Source: Flavobacterium aquidurense
GTDB taxonomy: Bacteria > Bacteroidota > Bacteroidia > Flavobacteriales > Flavobacteriaceae
NCBI GenBank assembly: GCA_900107365.1
Contig: FNPS01000004.1
Coordinates: 310,001 to 374,000 of the forward strand
Direction of reading: 5' to 3'
Length of the DNA stretch: 64,000 bases
The notes under the pieces were generated by a model, which searched no databases, was not told the origin of the DNA, and saw nothing but the letters and a program-made list of their open reading frames with translations. Of the stretch, positions 56,305 through 63,862 are shown in pieces (position 1 is the first letter of the stretch; every line of letters starts with the position of its first letter). A program made the position numbers and the translations under genes.

Positions 56305-57078
56305 ATGTCCTTATTTTCAGACAATATCAGAGCATTGAGGGTTAAGCATAAAATATCACAAGAGAAATTAGCTGAAAACCTAAAAATTACCAGAGGTAGA
56401 TACGTTAAATACGAAGACGGAACTTCAGAAGCACCGTATGATATTTTAAAGCAGATTGCTTTATATTTTCATATGAGTATTGATTTGATACTGTCTGTCG
56501 ATATACGCAAAATTGATGTAGAAAATTTGATAAAACTAGAAGGAAACCGACTCATTTTACCTATACAGGTCGATCGATTCGGAGAAAATTTTATCGAAAT
56601 TGTAAGCCAAAAAGCAAAAGCAGGCTACCTAAACGGATATGCCGATCCGGAATATATTGAAAGTTTACAACAGGTTTCGCTTCCGTTTTTAGGGCCAGGC
56701 AAACACAGAGGTTTTCCTGTAGAAGGTGATTCAATGCCACCTCACGAAGACGGTTCAATTATTATTGGTCGTTATGTAGAAAGGCTAGGCGAGGTTATGG
56801 ATGGAAAAACCTATATCCTGATTACCAAAAATGAAGGAATGGTATACAAACGTCTCAATAAAAATAAAAAGAATGCTTTAGTTCTGGAATCCGACAATCG
56901 TTTTTATCCAAATTACGAAGTGAAAGCCTCAGATATTTTAGAAATCTGGGAATACGAATGCAGCATCGGAAGAAGCGATAGACGCCATGAACAGACAGAA
57001 TCGCAAAGTATGAAGGATTTGCTTTTAGAAGTGAAAAGAGAGGTTATGGAGATTAAGAATAATACTTCGAATACATAG
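56305..57078 (+). CDS. XRE-S24 (LexA/CI-like) transcriptional regulator
   Basis: 257 residues from ATG 56305; an in-frame start at 56200 would overlap the divergent gene and is rejected. The N-terminal XRE helix-turn-helix (ISQEKLAENLKITRGRYVKYE) replaces the winged helix of classical LexA. The C-terminal S24 domain has the catalytic Ser143 in VEGDSMPP and Lys182 in VYKRLN, 39 residues apart (37 in E. coli LexA). An Ala-Gly pair (A106-G107 in AKAGYLNGY) lies 36 residues before the serine, the position of the LexA/CI autocleavage site. It divergently faces the polymerase operon, so it is probably its DNA-damage-relieved repressor and may repress itself. Confidence 0.88.
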   Translation: MSLFSDNIRALRVKHKISQEKLAENLKITRGRYVKYEDGTSEAPYDILKQIALYFHMSIDLILSVDIRKIDVENLIKLEGNRLILPIQVDRFGENFIEIVSQKAKAGYLNGYADPEYIESLQQVSLPFLGPGKHRGFPVEGDSMPPHEDGSIIIGRYVERLGEVMDGKTYILITKNEGMVYKRLNKNKKNALVLESDNRFYPNYEVKASDILEIWEYECSIGRSDRRHEQTESQSMKDLLLEVKREVMEIKNNTSNT

Positions 57079-57089
57079 AAGTTTCAATG

Positions 57090-57410
57090 GCAAATATCAA
57101 TGACAATATCAATTAAAATTTATACAGTCCCTATGGGGACAAAATGTAGATTTCGTATAATTTTTACCAATATATAATCTCTAACGAGATACTCCTTTAG
57201 GAGTTAAATATTAGTAGAAATATTGATAGCAAAAATAATGAAACCAAATGAAAAATGTCCCAGAGGGACAATATGTTTATAGCAAATTTTTATCACATTT
57301 TAATGAACCCCATCGGGGTGATATGTTTATATTCACGATGAATGTCGCTCCGCTGGAGCTTTAAATCGGGAATCTATAATTATCTATAAATATTACGCTC
57401 CGCTGGAGCT
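57090..57410. repeat. multi-hairpin intergenic repeat, copy 1
   Basis: Six short palindromes occur in 320 bases: GTCCCTATGGGGAC (57127), ACTCCTTTAGGAGT (57191), GTCCCAGAGGGAC (57257), ACCCCATCGGGGT (57307), and GCTCCGCTGGAGC twice (57347, 57397). They are joined by similar linkers such as ATATGTTTATAG. A diverged copy lies at 58365-58640 beyond the PAP2 gene in the same orientation. No gene was seen inside. Confidence 0.82.
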
Positions 57411-57463
57411 TTAACTATAGAAAATAAAATCCTTTTAATCTGTGAAATCTGTGGCAAACAAAA

Positions 57464-58225
57464 CTAAAAAACCTTCACAAACCCCAATCCATATTGCTGT
57501 CCGTTATAAAAAGGCATTATCATAGAAGTTGATTTATTCTCAGAAGACGATTTGAATAATTTTTTGGTAATATAGGGATTCATCCAATATGCGATTTTAG
57601 TACTCAAAATCCCGATTCCGGCTCCGGCAGCGACATCCGTTAACCAATGACGGTTGTTGTAAATTCTGAAAAGCCCAGTTCCGGTTGCTACAGCGTAACC
57701 CGCAATTCCGTACCAAATCGATTTGTCTTTGTATTCCTGCCACAAAAATTCAGCTCCGGCAAAAGCAGTTGCAGTATGCCCGGATGGGAAGGAATTGTTT
57801 GAACTTCCGTCAGGTCTTTCTTCATGAACAATAGATTTTAAACCCAAAACAGTTGTCGCCATAATCGCATACGAAGTCACAAATATTACCGAACGATCCC
57901 GCATATTATTTTTGCCTTTTACTCCAAAAGCATTCAGAGCATAAACAGAGGCTGCAGGTGCATATTGCGAGAAATCATCAATGGTAATTTTCTCGTCAAT
58001 ATCTTCGGTTACTTCATTTTTGATTTGATGATTGAAACTTAAGAGTTGATCATTTCCAATTCCAATTACACCGTAACCAATTAATACGGCGGGAATAATT
58101 AATTGCTTGTAGCTGAATTTTAAATGATTTGAAGTGCTGTCAATTTTAGCAATAGAATCATTTTGTTGTGCAGTTGCAGAAAAAAAAACAAATAGAAATA
58201 CCAGAGAAATCGTTTTGTAAAACAT
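57464..58225 (-). CDS. PAP2-family membrane/periplasmic phosphatase
   Basis: 253 residues. A signal peptide (FYKTISLVFLFVFFSATAQ) precedes a soluble region with hydrophobic segments. The three PAP2 motifs are visible: KSIVHEERPDG (K-x6-RP), FPSGHTATAF (PSGH), and RIYNNRHWLTDVAAG (SR-x5-H-x3-D type), containing the catalytic histidines. It hydrolyses lipid or undecaprenyl-type phosphates, or acid phosphatase substrates; the specific one is unknown. It is flanked on both sides by copies of a multi-hairpin repeat, hinting at past duplication or rearrangement around it. Confidence 0.9.
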   Translation of the reverse strand: MFYKTISLVFLFVFFSATAQQNDSIAKIDSTSNHLKFSYKQLIIPAVLIGYGVIGIGNDQLLSFNHQIKNEVTEDIDEKITIDDFSQYAPAASVYALNAFGVKGKNNMRDRSVIFVTSYAIMATTVLGLKSIVHEERPDGSSNNSFPSGHTATAFAGAEFLWQEYKDKSIWYGIAGYAVATGTGLFRIYNNRHWLTDVAAGAGIGILSTKIAYWMNPYITKKLFKSSSENKSTSMIMPFYNGQQYGLGFVKVF

Positions 58226-58364
58226 CTTTCGTTATCGTTATAAGTTGCAATAATAACGAATGTGTTAACTAACTATTTTTGGCTTAATTGAACCTTAAGC
58301 GAATATTAATCAGTTGTGTTTGAATGATGTAATTGGATTAAGATTGGCTAAATATTGGATGGTA

Positions 58365-58640
58365 AAAATCGCAATATCAATGACAATTTCAATATCAAAA
58401 TTCAAATAACAAGCTAATTAACAACATAGTTCCAGCGGGACGATATATTTATAGAAAATTATTATCACATTTAATAAACCCTTGCGCGGTGGCATGTTAA
58501 TAACCCCGATTAATGTCGCTCCGTTGGAGCTTTCGGAAAAATCTATGTAATTGGCTATAAACATTATGCTCCGCTGGAGCTTTTTTGGAAATTTTATCGC
58601 AATGTATATATTTTGTCTAAACTGGACTGAAGTCCAGCCC
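58365..58640. repeat. multi-hairpin intergenic repeat, copy 2
   Basis: This has the same layout as the element at 57090-57410: similar introductory words (ATATCAATGACAAT), TTTATAGAAAATTATTATCAC, then GCTCCGTTGGAGC (58518) and GCTCCGCTGGAGC (58568). CTGGACTGAAGTCCAG (58622) is an extra palindrome. 58226-58364, upstream of the PAP2 gene, is AT-rich with nothing else recognised. Confidence 0.8.
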
Positions 58641-58669
58641 TACAATATAATTTGAGCCTATGGCTCTTT

Positions 58670-60388
58670 TTACACTTTTAGTGCAAACCAAAACGTACTT
58701 CCCAATCCTAAATTACTTTCTACGCCAACATTTCCATTTTGCGCTTCAATAAATTCTTTGCTTATCGCTAATCCCAATCCTGTTCCGGATTTTTGACTTC
58801 CTGGAACCTGGAAATATTTATCAAAAACTTTGTCTTTATATCTGGCATCAATTCCTTTTCCGGTGTCGATAACCTGAAATACGATCTGACTGTTTTCTTT
58901 TTTTAATTGAATGACAATGGTACTTTTTTCAGAAGAATATCTTATGGCATTCGACAAATAATTAATCAAAACCCAGCCTGTTTTTTCGCTGTCGGCTTTT
59001 ACGTCTTTCAGATTTTCATCTGCATGAATAATCAATTTAATCTGCTTTTGATCGGCCTGAACTTTTACGGCTTCCACAGCATAATTTACAATTTCGTGTG
59101 GATTGCTTTTTTCGATATTCAACTGAATATTTCCGGTTTCCAGTTGCGATAAATTCAGCAATTCTCCTGTAATTTTTAATAATCGCTGACTGTCATCTTT
59201 TATACTTTCGACCAATTGTTTCTGATCGTCGTTCATGTCGCCGGTTTTTACATTTTCAAGCAATTGCAAACTCAGTTTTATAGATGCAATTGGCGTTTTT
59301 AATTCGTGCGAAACGGTTGCAATAAAATTGGTTTTGGCAAAATCGAGTTCTTTAAAAAGCGTAATATTTCGAAGAATAATCACATCGCCAATATTGATTT
59401 CTTTTTCTTCTCCCGTTGGAATTATCGTAATATTTAGAATTTCTTTTTCGAAATAACTTTCCTTTCCGTGTGCATAAATTTTAAGCGGTTGTTTCTTTGG
59501 AGAATCATTTTCTTTTTTTACAATCAAAGAACGAATTAAATCATTCGACAAGGCTAGAGTAGAAGCCGATTTCCCGACAACATCTTCCAATTTCATTCCG
59601 ATAATCTTCAGTGCTTCGTCATTCACAAACAAAATAATTCCGTCATTATCCAATCCAATAATAGGATCATTCATATTATTGATAAGCGTTTCGAGTCGCT
59701 TTTTCTCAAAAAACAACTTATATAAATTACTGTCGTTGTATTCCTGAAGTTTTTGCGCCATCGTATTGAATGATTTTGCCAAATCGCCATATTCGCTGTG
59801 ACTGGTAAAATGGACGCGTTCTGAATAATTCTTGTTTGCAATTTCCTTAATACTTTGCGTTAATTCTTTAATAGGGTTTGCAATGTTATTTGGTAGATTA
59901 ACCAATAGGTTAAAAGCAATCAAAAAGCATAAACTTCCCACAATGGCAATCCATAAATTGGCATTTTCGGCGGTATGTTTGGCAATATCGCTTTTCTGTT
60001 TTATAGCATCCAGATTTAGTTTCATAATCGCAAAAATGTCCTGTCTGATTTGCGCTTTTATGGTTTCATCAGAACTGTTTTTTTCTAAAAGCGAAAAATT
60101 ATTTTCAAGTTTAGACGTCGCTTCTTTTTCACCGGGTTCGGTAACATTTTGCGTTTGTTTTTCAAGATATTCCTTGAAAACATGAATTTTATTATTGGGA
60201 CTTTCTTTAATTTCATCCAAAGACAAAATCATATTTCGCGAATATTCCAGCGTGTTATAATTCGCTTTCAGAATATTCTCCGTGTCCGCTTTTATCAAAA
60301 AAACAGAATACCCACTCACTAACGAAAGTATGATGATCATCAAAAATAACAAGCCAACCCCCAGATTCAATTTGGTTTTAATTCTCAT
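58670..60388 (-). CDS. HAMP/PAS sensor histidine kinase of the kdp locus
   Basis: 572 residues. Two membrane helices (LGVGLLFLMIIILSLVSGYSV near the start, given in part, and ~148-168) enclose a sensor of about 120 residues. HAMP follows (NPIKELTQSIKEIANKNYSE), then a PAS domain (MNDPIIGLDNDGIILFVND), the H-box with H361 in TVSHELKTPIASIKL, and the catalytic G-boxes VIDTGKGI and GTGLGLAISKE. It lies 80 bases downstream of the KdpD sensor-domain gene, so it is likely the kinase half of a split KdpD. No KdpE regulator is seen in the window. Confidence 0.9.
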   Translation of the reverse strand: MRIKTKLNLGVGLLFLMIIILSLVSGYSVFLIKADTENILKANYNTLEYSRNMILSLDEIKESPNNKIHVFKEYLEKQTQNVTEPGEKEATSKLENNFSLLEKNSSDETIKAQIRQDIFAIMKLNLDAIKQKSDIAKHTAENANLWIAIVGSLCFLIAFNLLVNLPNNIANPIKELTQSIKEIANKNYSERVHFTSHSEYGDLAKSFNTMAQKLQEYNDSNLYKLFFEKKRLETLINNMNDPIIGLDNDGIILFVNDEALKIIGMKLEDVVGKSASTLALSNDLIRSLIVKKENDSPKKQPLKIYAHGKESYFEKEILNITIIPTGEEKEINIGDVIILRNITLFKELDFAKTNFIATVSHELKTPIASIKLSLQLLENVKTGDMNDDQKQLVESIKDDSQRLLKITGELLNLSQLETGNIQLNIEKSNPHEIVNYAVEAVKVQADQKQIKLIIHADENLKDVKADSEKTGWVLINYLSNAIRYSSEKSTIVIQLKKENSQIVFQVIDTGKGIDARYKDKVFDKYFQVPGSQKSGTGLGLAISKEFIEAQNGNVGVESNLGLGSTFWFALKV

Positions 60389-60468
60389 AATTTTAATTTT
60401 TGTAAAATGATTATTGTGAGATGTAAAGTGTATTCACAAAGATCTTTTTACATTTTACATAAAACATT

Positions 60469-61596
60469 TTACGAAAGTATAACAAGGTCCACATTAGATA
60501 ATGACAGGCGATTTAATAAACGCCTGAAAATCGTTGTAGACAAAATTACTTTAAATAAATTCAAATGCGGTTTCCCAATGCAGACAGTTGTAATTTGTTT
60601 TTCTTCAACCGTCATTAAAATCGCATCAGCAATATTTTTATTTTCTAATTTGATAACTTCGGCACCTAATTGTACCGCCAGTTTAAAGTTATTAATTAAA
60701 TGTCTTTGTTTGTCTAACGCAATTTTGGTACTGCTTTCTTTCGGTGTTTCGACATACAAAACATACCAGCTTCCGTTATAATAACTCGCCAGACGTGCCG
60801 CTTTTCTGATTACAATTTTAGCCGTTTTATCATTACTGCTAATGCAGGCCAAAAGTTTCTCATGGCGTAAAGCATGCAGTTGAGGTACTTCATTTTCGAC
60901 TTTCCGAACTACCTGGCTCGCCACTTCTTTTAGAGCCAATTCACGCAATTGTAAAATTTGTTCCGATTTAAAAAAGTTCGTTAAAGCCGTCTGAATTTTA
61001 TCTGTTGTATAAATTTTACCTTCCTTTAAACGCGCAATCAAATCTTCCGATGTCAAATCGATATTGACTACTTCATCAGCAAGACGCAAAACATTATCCG
61101 GAATGCGTTCCTGAACGTCAATTCCTGTAATGCGTTTTACATCTTCATTCAAGCTTTCAATATGCTGAATATTTACCGCCGAAATTACATTAATTCCTGC
61201 ATCTAAAATTTCTAAAACATCTTGCCAGCGTTTTTCGTTTTTACTTCCTTCAACGTTTGTGTGAGCCAGTTCATCAACAATTACAACTTCAGGTCTAAGG
61301 TTGATAATCGCCTGTACATCGAGTTCTTCCAGCTGTTTTCCTTTATAGAAAATGGTTCGCCGCGGAATCACAGGCAAACCAGCTAAAAGTTCATGCGTTT
61401 CCTTCCGCATATGCGTTTCGATGTAACCAATTTTCACATCGATTCCGTTTTTCAACAACGAATGCGCTTCCTGAAGCATACGAAAAGTCTTCCCCACACC
61501 GGCGCTCATCCCAATGTAGACTTTAAACTTTCCTTTTCGTGATTTCTGAATTAAATCGAGAAAGTGCTGTGCGTTATTTTCTTTTTTCTGTTCCAT
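60469..61596 (-). CDS. kdpD: KdpD N-terminal sensor module (stand-alone, with USP domain)
   Basis: 375 residues from ATG 61596 (a GTG at 61617 lies in repeat sequence and is less likely). Residues 22-240 are the KdpD domain: Walker A GMSAGVGKT (29-37), LAGLPVIPRR, VDELAHTNVEGSKN and GINVISAVNIQHIESLNEDV. Residues ~245-375 form a universal-stress-protein-like domain ending in VILS. The membrane and kinase parts of canonical KdpD (~900 residues) are missing; a separate HAMP/PAS kinase gene follows. This split arrangement is found in other Bacteroidota and so is not a truncation artefact. It senses K+ limitation or turgor. Confidence 0.9.
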   Translation of the reverse strand: MEQKKENNAQHFLDLIQKSRKGKFKVYIGMSAGVGKTFRMLQEAHSLLKNGIDVKIGYIETHMRKETHELLAGLPVIPRRTIFYKGKQLEELDVQAIINLRPEVVIVDELAHTNVEGSKNEKRWQDVLEILDAGINVISAVNIQHIESLNEDVKRITGIDVQERIPDNVLRLADEVVNIDLTSEDLIARLKEGKIYTTDKIQTALTNFFKSEQILQLRELALKEVASQVVRKVENEVPQLHALRHEKLLACISSNDKTAKIVIRKAARLASYYNGSWYVLYVETPKESSTKIALDKQRHLINNFKLAVQLGAEVIKLENKNIADAILMTVEEKQITTVCIGKPHLNLFKVILSTTIFRRLLNRLSLSNVDLVILS

Positions 61597-61643
61597 ATGG
61601 TTTTGCCACGAAGGCACTAAGGCACTAAGTTTTTATTTTTTTA

Positions 61644-61796
61644 GCCACAGATTTCACAGATTCAATTGATTTTTTTTTCACCACGAATTCACGAATTTTT
61701 ATTTAGAAATGGGATAAATTAGATTCGTGAATTCGTGGCAAATAAATCTACACAAAGAGATGTAAAAAAATCATTTTAATCTGTGAAATCTGTGGC
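61644..61796. repeat. nested perfect inverted repeats in the kdpD-porin gap
   Basis: An outer 19-bp pair (GCCACAGATTTCACAGATT at 61644-61662 with its exact reverse complement at 61778-61796) encloses a 16-bp inner pair (CCACGAATTCACGAAT at 61681-61696, complement at 61723-61738). The whole 209-base gap can form a double hairpin in RNA. The outer word recurs at 57434-57454. Confidence 0.85.
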
Positions 61797-61805
61797 AAAA
61801 TAATT

Positions 61806-62882
61806 TTAAAAAGAAATCGCCAGCGAAGTCGTTACAAACGTATTCGTATCCGTTGGAAGATTGTCTTTTGTAAATATTTCATCTTTACTCGAAAGATTTC
61901 TGGCTTCAATTCTAAACATTACATTATCAGTAACTAAGTAATCAAAGTTAGCCGAAAATCCGTAAGTTTTAAAACCATTTGGCGTTTCAGTTGCGATAAT
62001 TACGCCTTTTTCATCACTATAATATTCGCCACGCGCAGCCAACTGAATTTTATCTGTTGGTTTGTATTGCAGAATCAAAACAGGCGAAAACCAAGTGTCG
62101 TATTTGTTACTGTTTTTGGCAGCTTGTTGTGATCCAACATCAAAACCAGCTGTAATATTTGTTTTTTCACTTACTTTAAATTGTCCGTAAAAATTATTGA
62201 AATAACGCCACTTTTTATCAATATCGGGTTGCTCATTTCCAACATAAGTACTCCAGTTCAAAACCACTTTATCCGTTGGTTTATAGGTAATTTGCGTTCC
62301 AAAAGCAGGCGTATGATTTCCATCTACTTTCTGAATACGTTGCCAGCCATTCAAATACATTCCTGCCAAATACCATTCTCCAGATTCAGAGGTGTAGCCA
62401 ATTTTCACTCCTGCTTCATAATAAGGAGAATTCTCAGCCAAAATACTTCGGGTCAATGTTTGGCAATCTTTTCCAATCGCACTTTCAAAACCAATATGCG
62501 CCGGCATAATTCCCGCATCAATCCACAAATTATGGCTTTGCGAAATCTTCACACCAACATTGGCTTCATATACATTTTTCAACAAATCTTGTTCAGCCGA
62601 CATATTGTATTGCGCATAAGTTCCGGCCATCAAAGCAAAATTCCCGCGAATATTTTCTTTCGTATAATTCACTTTTGCCATACCCAAATTCAGGTTCACT
62701 TCATTGCTTCGGTTATAATTGTAAAAAAATCCCGGACGTGTATGGTTATCCGGTTTCCCGAAATCGTAACTGTAATAAGTTTCTACATATCCTGAAAACG
62801 TTAAAGGACTTTTCGATTCTTCCTGAGCCTGTAAATTGCTAAAACCGAATGCGATTAAAGCAGTAAGTATTATTTTTTTCAT
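61806..62882 (-). CDS. outer-membrane beta-barrel porin of the kdp operon
   Basis: 358 residues. A signal peptide (KKIILTALIAFGFSNLQAQ) precedes about 16 amphipathic strands (e.g. FSGYVETYYSYDFG, NEVNLNLGMAKVNYT, VVLNWSTYVGNEQ) and a terminal aromatic-containing strand (FVTTSLAISF). It resembles the Bacteroidota porin family often called BBP2-like; the pattern supports a barrel, not a specific substrate. It lies between kdpC and the kdpD sensor gene on the same strand, so it is probably co-regulated and may allow K+ across the outer membrane. Confidence 0.82.
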   Translation of the reverse strand: MKKIILTALIAFGFSNLQAQEESKSPLTFSGYVETYYSYDFGKPDNHTRPGFFYNYNRSNEVNLNLGMAKVNYTKENIRGNFALMAGTYAQYNMSAEQDLLKNVYEANVGVKISQSHNLWIDAGIMPAHIGFESAIGKDCQTLTRSILAENSPYYEAGVKIGYTSESGEWYLAGMYLNGWQRIQKVDGNHTPAFGTQITYKPTDKVVLNWSTYVGNEQPDIDKKWRYFNNFYGQFKVSEKTNITAGFDVGSQQAAKNSNKYDTWFSPVLILQYKPTDKIQLAARGEYYSDEKGVIIATETPNGFKTYGFSANFDYLVTDNVMFRIEARNLSSKDEIFTKDNLPTDTNTFVTTSLAISF

Positions 62883-62950
62883 TTTTGTTTTTATTATTTG
62901 GGGTAAAAAAGGCGTTTTAGGTATTATTAATTTTTCTTAGTAGGTTTTTT

Positions 62951-63040
62951 AGTAGCTAATCCCGCTATCCGTTCCAATCTTTTGTGCCGAACCCCGGCAC
63001 AAAAGGATTTCCACTACTATCGGGGCTAGGGCACTCAGGG
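62951..63040. repeat. structured dispersed-repeat element (hairpin TTTTGTGCCG/CGGCACAAAA)
   Basis: TTTTGTGCCG (62980-62989) pairs with CGGCACAAAA (62995-63004) around a 5-base loop. Outer partial pairs (AGTAG with CTACT; CCGCTATCC facing CTATCGGGG) extend it to about 90 bases. It looks like a dispersed element with conserved internal symmetry rather than random DNA. No coding potential. Confidence 0.65.
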
Positions 63041-63059
63041 TAAAAGGACGTTTTGTTAT

Positions 63060-63086
63060 CCTAACAGGTTTCCAAAACCTGTTAGG
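63060..63086. repeat. perfect 12-bp inverted repeat, copy 1 of 2
   Basis: CCTAACAGGTTT and AAACCTGTTAGG pair around a 3-base loop. An identical 27-base element occurs at 63144-63170, in the same orientation. Confidence 0.9.
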
Positions 63087-63143
63087 TATTATTTAAGTTT
63101 CGGTTTTGCGCTCCAGTTTGTCATTGCGAGGATCTTTGTTATA

Positions 63144-63170
63144 CCTAACAGGTTTCCAAAACCTGTTAGG
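63144..63170. repeat. perfect 12-bp inverted repeat, copy 2 of 2
   Basis: Identical to the element at 63060-63086; the 57 bases between them are not themselves repeated. Directly after it comes a T-poor, A-rich stretch and then a cluster of CTTAG/CAGAACC words leading to the kdpC stop. Confidence 0.9.
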
Positions 63171-63215
63171 AAAAAAACTTAGAACCTTAGCGACTCAGAA
63201 CCTCAGAACCTTGTT

Positions 63216-63767
63216 TTAGCGAAGCGCATCAAGCGCCATATTCAATTCCAAAACATTAACCGTTTCAGGACCAACAACAGCCGTATTAATTTTAGATTCA
63301 ACCAAAGCTTTTACTTTATCTTCCGCTAATTTTCGTTCTTTGGCAACACGTTTTACCTGAATCAAAGCACCTTGCGGAGAAATATTCGGATCCAATCCAC
63401 TTCCGGAAGCGGTAACCATATCGGATGGAATCTCCCATTTTTTCAAATAAGGATGAACAAGTAAAAGTGTATCAATTCTTTTTTGAACCAAAGCCAGATA
63501 ATCAGCGTTGCTTGGTCCTTTGTTACTTCCTGCACTTCCTGCAGCGTTGTAATCGACAGCCGAAGGTCTTCCCCAGAAATAATTTGACTTATCGAATTTC
63601 TGACCAATTTTTTGGTATCCAACCACTTTTCCGTTAATCGAAATAGTTTCTCCTTTTCCCTGATTCGGAGCAAATTGTGCAATTCCATAAATTGCAAGAG
63701 GATAAATAACTGCAAACAAGATTAAAGTAAGCAGTGTCAATTTTAATAGTGAGAATATATTTTTCAT
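63216..63767 (-). CDS. kdpC: potassium-transporting ATPase subunit KdpC
   Basis: 183 residues. A single N-terminal membrane helix (LTLLTLILFAVIYPLAIYGIA) is followed by the family-specific signature GKVVGYQKIGQKFDKSNYFWG, SAVDYNAAGSAGSNKGPSN and the segment TASGSGLDPNISPQGALIQV. The C-terminal VNVLELNMALDAL matches other KdpC proteins. It stabilises the KdpFABC complex in the inner membrane. It follows kdpB across a 95-base repeat-filled gap. Confidence 0.95.
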   Translation of the reverse strand: MKNIFSLLKLTLLTLILFAVIYPLAIYGIAQFAPNQGKGETISINGKVVGYQKIGQKFDKSNYFWGRPSAVDYNAAGSAGSNKGPSNADYLALVQKRIDTLLLVHPYLKKWEIPSDMVTASGSGLDPNISPQGALIQVKRVAKERKLAEDKVKALVESKINTAVVGPETVNVLELNMALDALR

Positions 63768-63774
63768 TTTTTTC

Positions 63775-63857
63775 TTTTTAGAGGTTCTAAGGTTCTAAGT
63801 TTCTGAGGGACTAAGAAAAAAAACTTAGCACCTTAGCACCTCAGAACCTTAGCAACT
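63775..63857. repeat. imperfect inverted repeat between kdpB and kdpC
   Basis: Forward words GGTTCTAAG, TTTCTGAGG and ACTAAG face complementary words CTTAGCAC, CTCAGAACC and CCTTAGC across an A-rich centre. The same CTTAG/CAGAACC vocabulary occurs at 63171-63210, 61609-61630 and 48155-48185. Confidence 0.65.
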
Positions 63858-63862
63858 TTTAT

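Noticed and set aside
57127..57409. Regular hairpins as a CRISPR array
   Set aside because: The palindromes differ in sequence and spacing, linkers are similar rather than unique, and there are no cas genes.
60469..61596. Short KdpD as a truncated pseudogene
   Set aside because: The frame is intact, the USP domain is complete, and a separate kinase gene follows; split KdpD is a known Bacteroidota arrangement.
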